A stretch of DNA of 21,357 nt from JAGOUB01 sp964640945 (GTDB lineage Bacteria > Patescibacteriota > Gracilibacteria > Peribacterales > Peribacteraceae). Every line of letters begins with the position of its first letter. Within the stretch, counting starts at the first letter, position 1. Under the pieces are notes generated by a model. The model was not told the DNA's origin, ran no database searches, and was given only the letters and a program-made list of their open reading frames with translations. The position numbers and the translations under genes are program-made. Of this stretch, positions 19,837-21,357 are shown piece by piece. The stretch covers positions 1 through 21,357 of the forward strand of contig CAZXIV010000020.1 of assembly GCA_964640945.1 (NCBI GenBank). The letters are read 5' to 3'.

Positions 19837-21357
19837 ATGCGTCTCCCTCTTTCCTGGCTTTCCGACTTCGTCGATTGGACCGTCACCGATCCGGCCGCCA
19901 TCGCCGAGCGCCTCAGCTTATCGACGGCCGAAGTGGAAGAAATAGAGGAACAGGGGAAGTATCTGCGCGGCGTGGTGGCGGGACGCGTCGAGACGTTGAG
20001 TAAGCACCCCAAGGCCGACCGCCTCTGGCTGGCCGATGTGGAGACGGGCAAGGGGCTAGTCCGCGTCGTGTGCGGCGGGAGCAACCTGCGCACCGGGATG
20101 ATGGTGGCCTTCGCGCCCGTGGGCACGACCGTGCGTTGGCACGGTGGCGACGAGATGACACTCGCACCCGTGACGATCCGCGGCGAGAAGAGCGAAGGCA
20201 TGATCTGCGCCGCTGAGGAAATTGGCCTCGAGGAGCGCTTTCCGGCCTCATCGGCCGATGGTGAGCACCCGATTATCGATCTCTCGGCTCAAGGCTTTGC
20301 GCCCGGCACGAACCTCAAAGAAGCACTTGGCCTCGATGACGTTGTCTTCGTGATTTCGAACACGGCCATCACCCATCGTCCCGATCTCTTCTCCATTGTT
20401 GGCTTCGCGCGCGAGTGCGTCGCCTTGGAGTTGGGCTCGTGGAAGAAATCGCCGGAGACAAAGCTGCCGAAGTTCCCCAAGGTGGGCACCAAGGTCGACG
20501 TCGTCTGCGAGACCGATGCCATCACGCGTTACTTCAGCTGCGCGCTCGACGTGTCGGCGGTTGGGCAGACGCCCGACTGGATGGTGCGCCGCTTGGCGGC
20601 CGCTGGCTGGCGTTCGGTCAGTCTGCCGGTGGACATCACAAACTACGTCGCCACCGAAACGGGCATGCCGCTCCATAGTTTCGATTTGGACGACCTCAAG
20701 GGCACGTTTCGCATGCGCGAGTCGCAGGCCGGGGAGACGATCAAGACGCTCGACGGCGTGGACCGGAAACTCCCGGCTGGCGCCGTGGTCATCAGCGATG
20801 ACGAGGGCATCTTCGACCTACTCGGCATTATGGGCGGTCTTCGGAGCTCCACGAAAGAGACGACGAAGCACATCCTGCTCCACGCCGCGGTGGTTGATCC
20901 GCGTCCCATTCGTCGCGCGATGCTGGCTACGGGCCACCGCACCGATGCCGGCACCGTGTATGAGAAGGGGATCCCCGACGAGGCCGCCGAGCGCGGCTTT
21001 GCCCGCGCCGTGGAGCTTTTCCTTGTGCACGTCCCGGGTGCAGTCGTCGTCTCACCGCTCACCGCTTTCGGCAAGCTCGGCGAGACGCCGGCCATCCGTC
21101 TCTCGATTTCAAAGCTCGAAACACTCCTTGGTGCCGAGGTGCCGGTGCGCGATATCCGCCGCATTTTGAAGGATCTCGAGTGTAGTGTGACGGGCAGCGG
21201 CAATGCGCTCTCAGTGCGTCCGCCCATGCACCGCCGTCGCGACCTCAAAAACGCCCTCGACCTGGCCGAAGAGATCGGCCGTCTCTACGGCTATGAGAAG
21301 ATCGCGCCCGTGCTGCCGAGCGCCGCTCTGCGCCTGCCTGAGCGTCCCTTCTTCCCC
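19837..21357 (+). CDS. pheT: Phenylalanyl-tRNA synthetase beta subunit (partial, 3' end missing)
   Basis: 507 codons are present and the gene runs off the window; the family is about 800 aa. It starts MRLPLSWLSDFVDW, as PheT does. The tRNA-binding OB-fold region is at about 45-150 (VETLSKHPKADRLWLADVETG), the B3/B4 editing region follows (NTAITHRPDLFSIVGFARE; VDITNYVATETGMPLHSFD; GIMGG), and the B5 domain begins near the end (DLAEEIGRLYGYEKI). With PheS it charges tRNA-Phe; the beta subunit edits Tyr-tRNA-Phe. No pheS precedes it, unlike the usual pheST operon. The -10 TATACT lies 8 nt upstream. Confidence 0.95.
   Translation, partial: MRLPLSWLSDFVDWTVTDPAAIAERLSLSTAEVEEIEEQGKYLRGVVAGRVETLSKHPKADRLWLADVETGKGLVRVVCGGSNLRTGMMVAFAPVGTTVRWHGGDEMTLAPVTIRGEKSEGMICAAEEIGLEERFPASSADGEHPIIDLSAQGFAPGTNLKEALGLDDVVFVISNTAITHRPDLFSIVGFARECVALELGSWKKSPETKLPKFPKVGTKVDVVCETDAITRYFSCALDVSAVGQTPDWMVRRLAAAGWRSVSLPVDITNYVATETGMPLHSFDLDDLKGTFRMRESQAGETIKTLDGVDRKLPAGAVVISDDEGIFDLLGIMGGLRSSTKETTKHILLHAAVVDPRPIRRAMLATGHRTDAGTVYEKGIPDEAAERGFARAVELFLVHVPGAVVVSPLTAFGKLGETPAIRLSISKLETLLGAEVPVRDIRRILKDLECSVTGSGNALSVRPPMHRRRDLKNALDLAEEIGRLYGYEKIAPVLPSAALRLPERPFFP

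Overview
The window looks like chromosomal DNA from a small-genome bacterium, most plausibly a GC-rich member of the Candidate Phyla Radiation (Patescibacteria). This placement is an inference. It rests on compact mixed housekeeping and surface genes, an RNase J with a long disordered N-terminus, a membrane pseudophosphatase with a propeller, an LPxSG-type surface protein, non-operonic housekeeping genes, and no mobile-element genes. TGA and TAA both act as ordinary stops, and both tRNA genes encode CCA.

Layout. 1-310: the tail of a possible upstream gene, a highly structured untranslated segment and two oppositely oriented terminators. 335-2084 (minus): an operon with an LPxSG surface protein, prepilin peptidase and a small unknown protein. 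2206-3691: an NDP-sugar 4,6-dehydratase convergent with a small nucleotidyltransferase. 3811-5754 (minus): a membrane pseudophosphatase/propeller protein. 6024-8886: RNase J and a NYN-domain protein, a likely RNA-processing pair. 8969-10202: a receiver-like protein and a small propeller-like unknown, both closed by clean terminators. 10273-15248: surface polysaccharide genes (flippase, GT4, exostosin-like and GT-A-like transferases) interrupted by tRNA-Thr(TGT). 15267-16124: mutM. 16169-17504 (minus): an AT-rich restriction-modification island with an EcoRI-family endonuclease. 17679-18959: a TrpR/YerC-like regulator, tRNA-Ser(GGA), a Nudix hydrolase and rpmB. 19041-21357: a site-2 protease homologue and pheT, cut by the window end.

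Three patterns cut across genes. (1) Three intergenic elements (3725-3814, 8011-8103, 19730-19830) are built from tandem 7-nt units of the form GTATNNR in two inverted arms. Each begins at or just after a stop codon and precedes a downstream gene on the same strand. (2) Many genes lack a Shine-Dalgarno sequence and instead have a TANNNT box exactly 6 (sometimes 8) nt before the start codon, the layout expected for leaderless mRNAs. Other genes (8969, 9801, 727 minus) have ordinary Shine-Dalgarno sites. (3) The same box sits 6 nt before an ATC codon at 14217 that opens 48 codons of apparently coding sequence upstream of the first ATG of a glycosyltransferase, suggesting non-canonical AUC initiation.

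The best candidates for something new are the heptamer elements, the structured RNA near the left edge, the AUC/leaderless architecture, and the unusual pairing of an EcoRI-type nuclease with a very small N6-adenine-type methylase.
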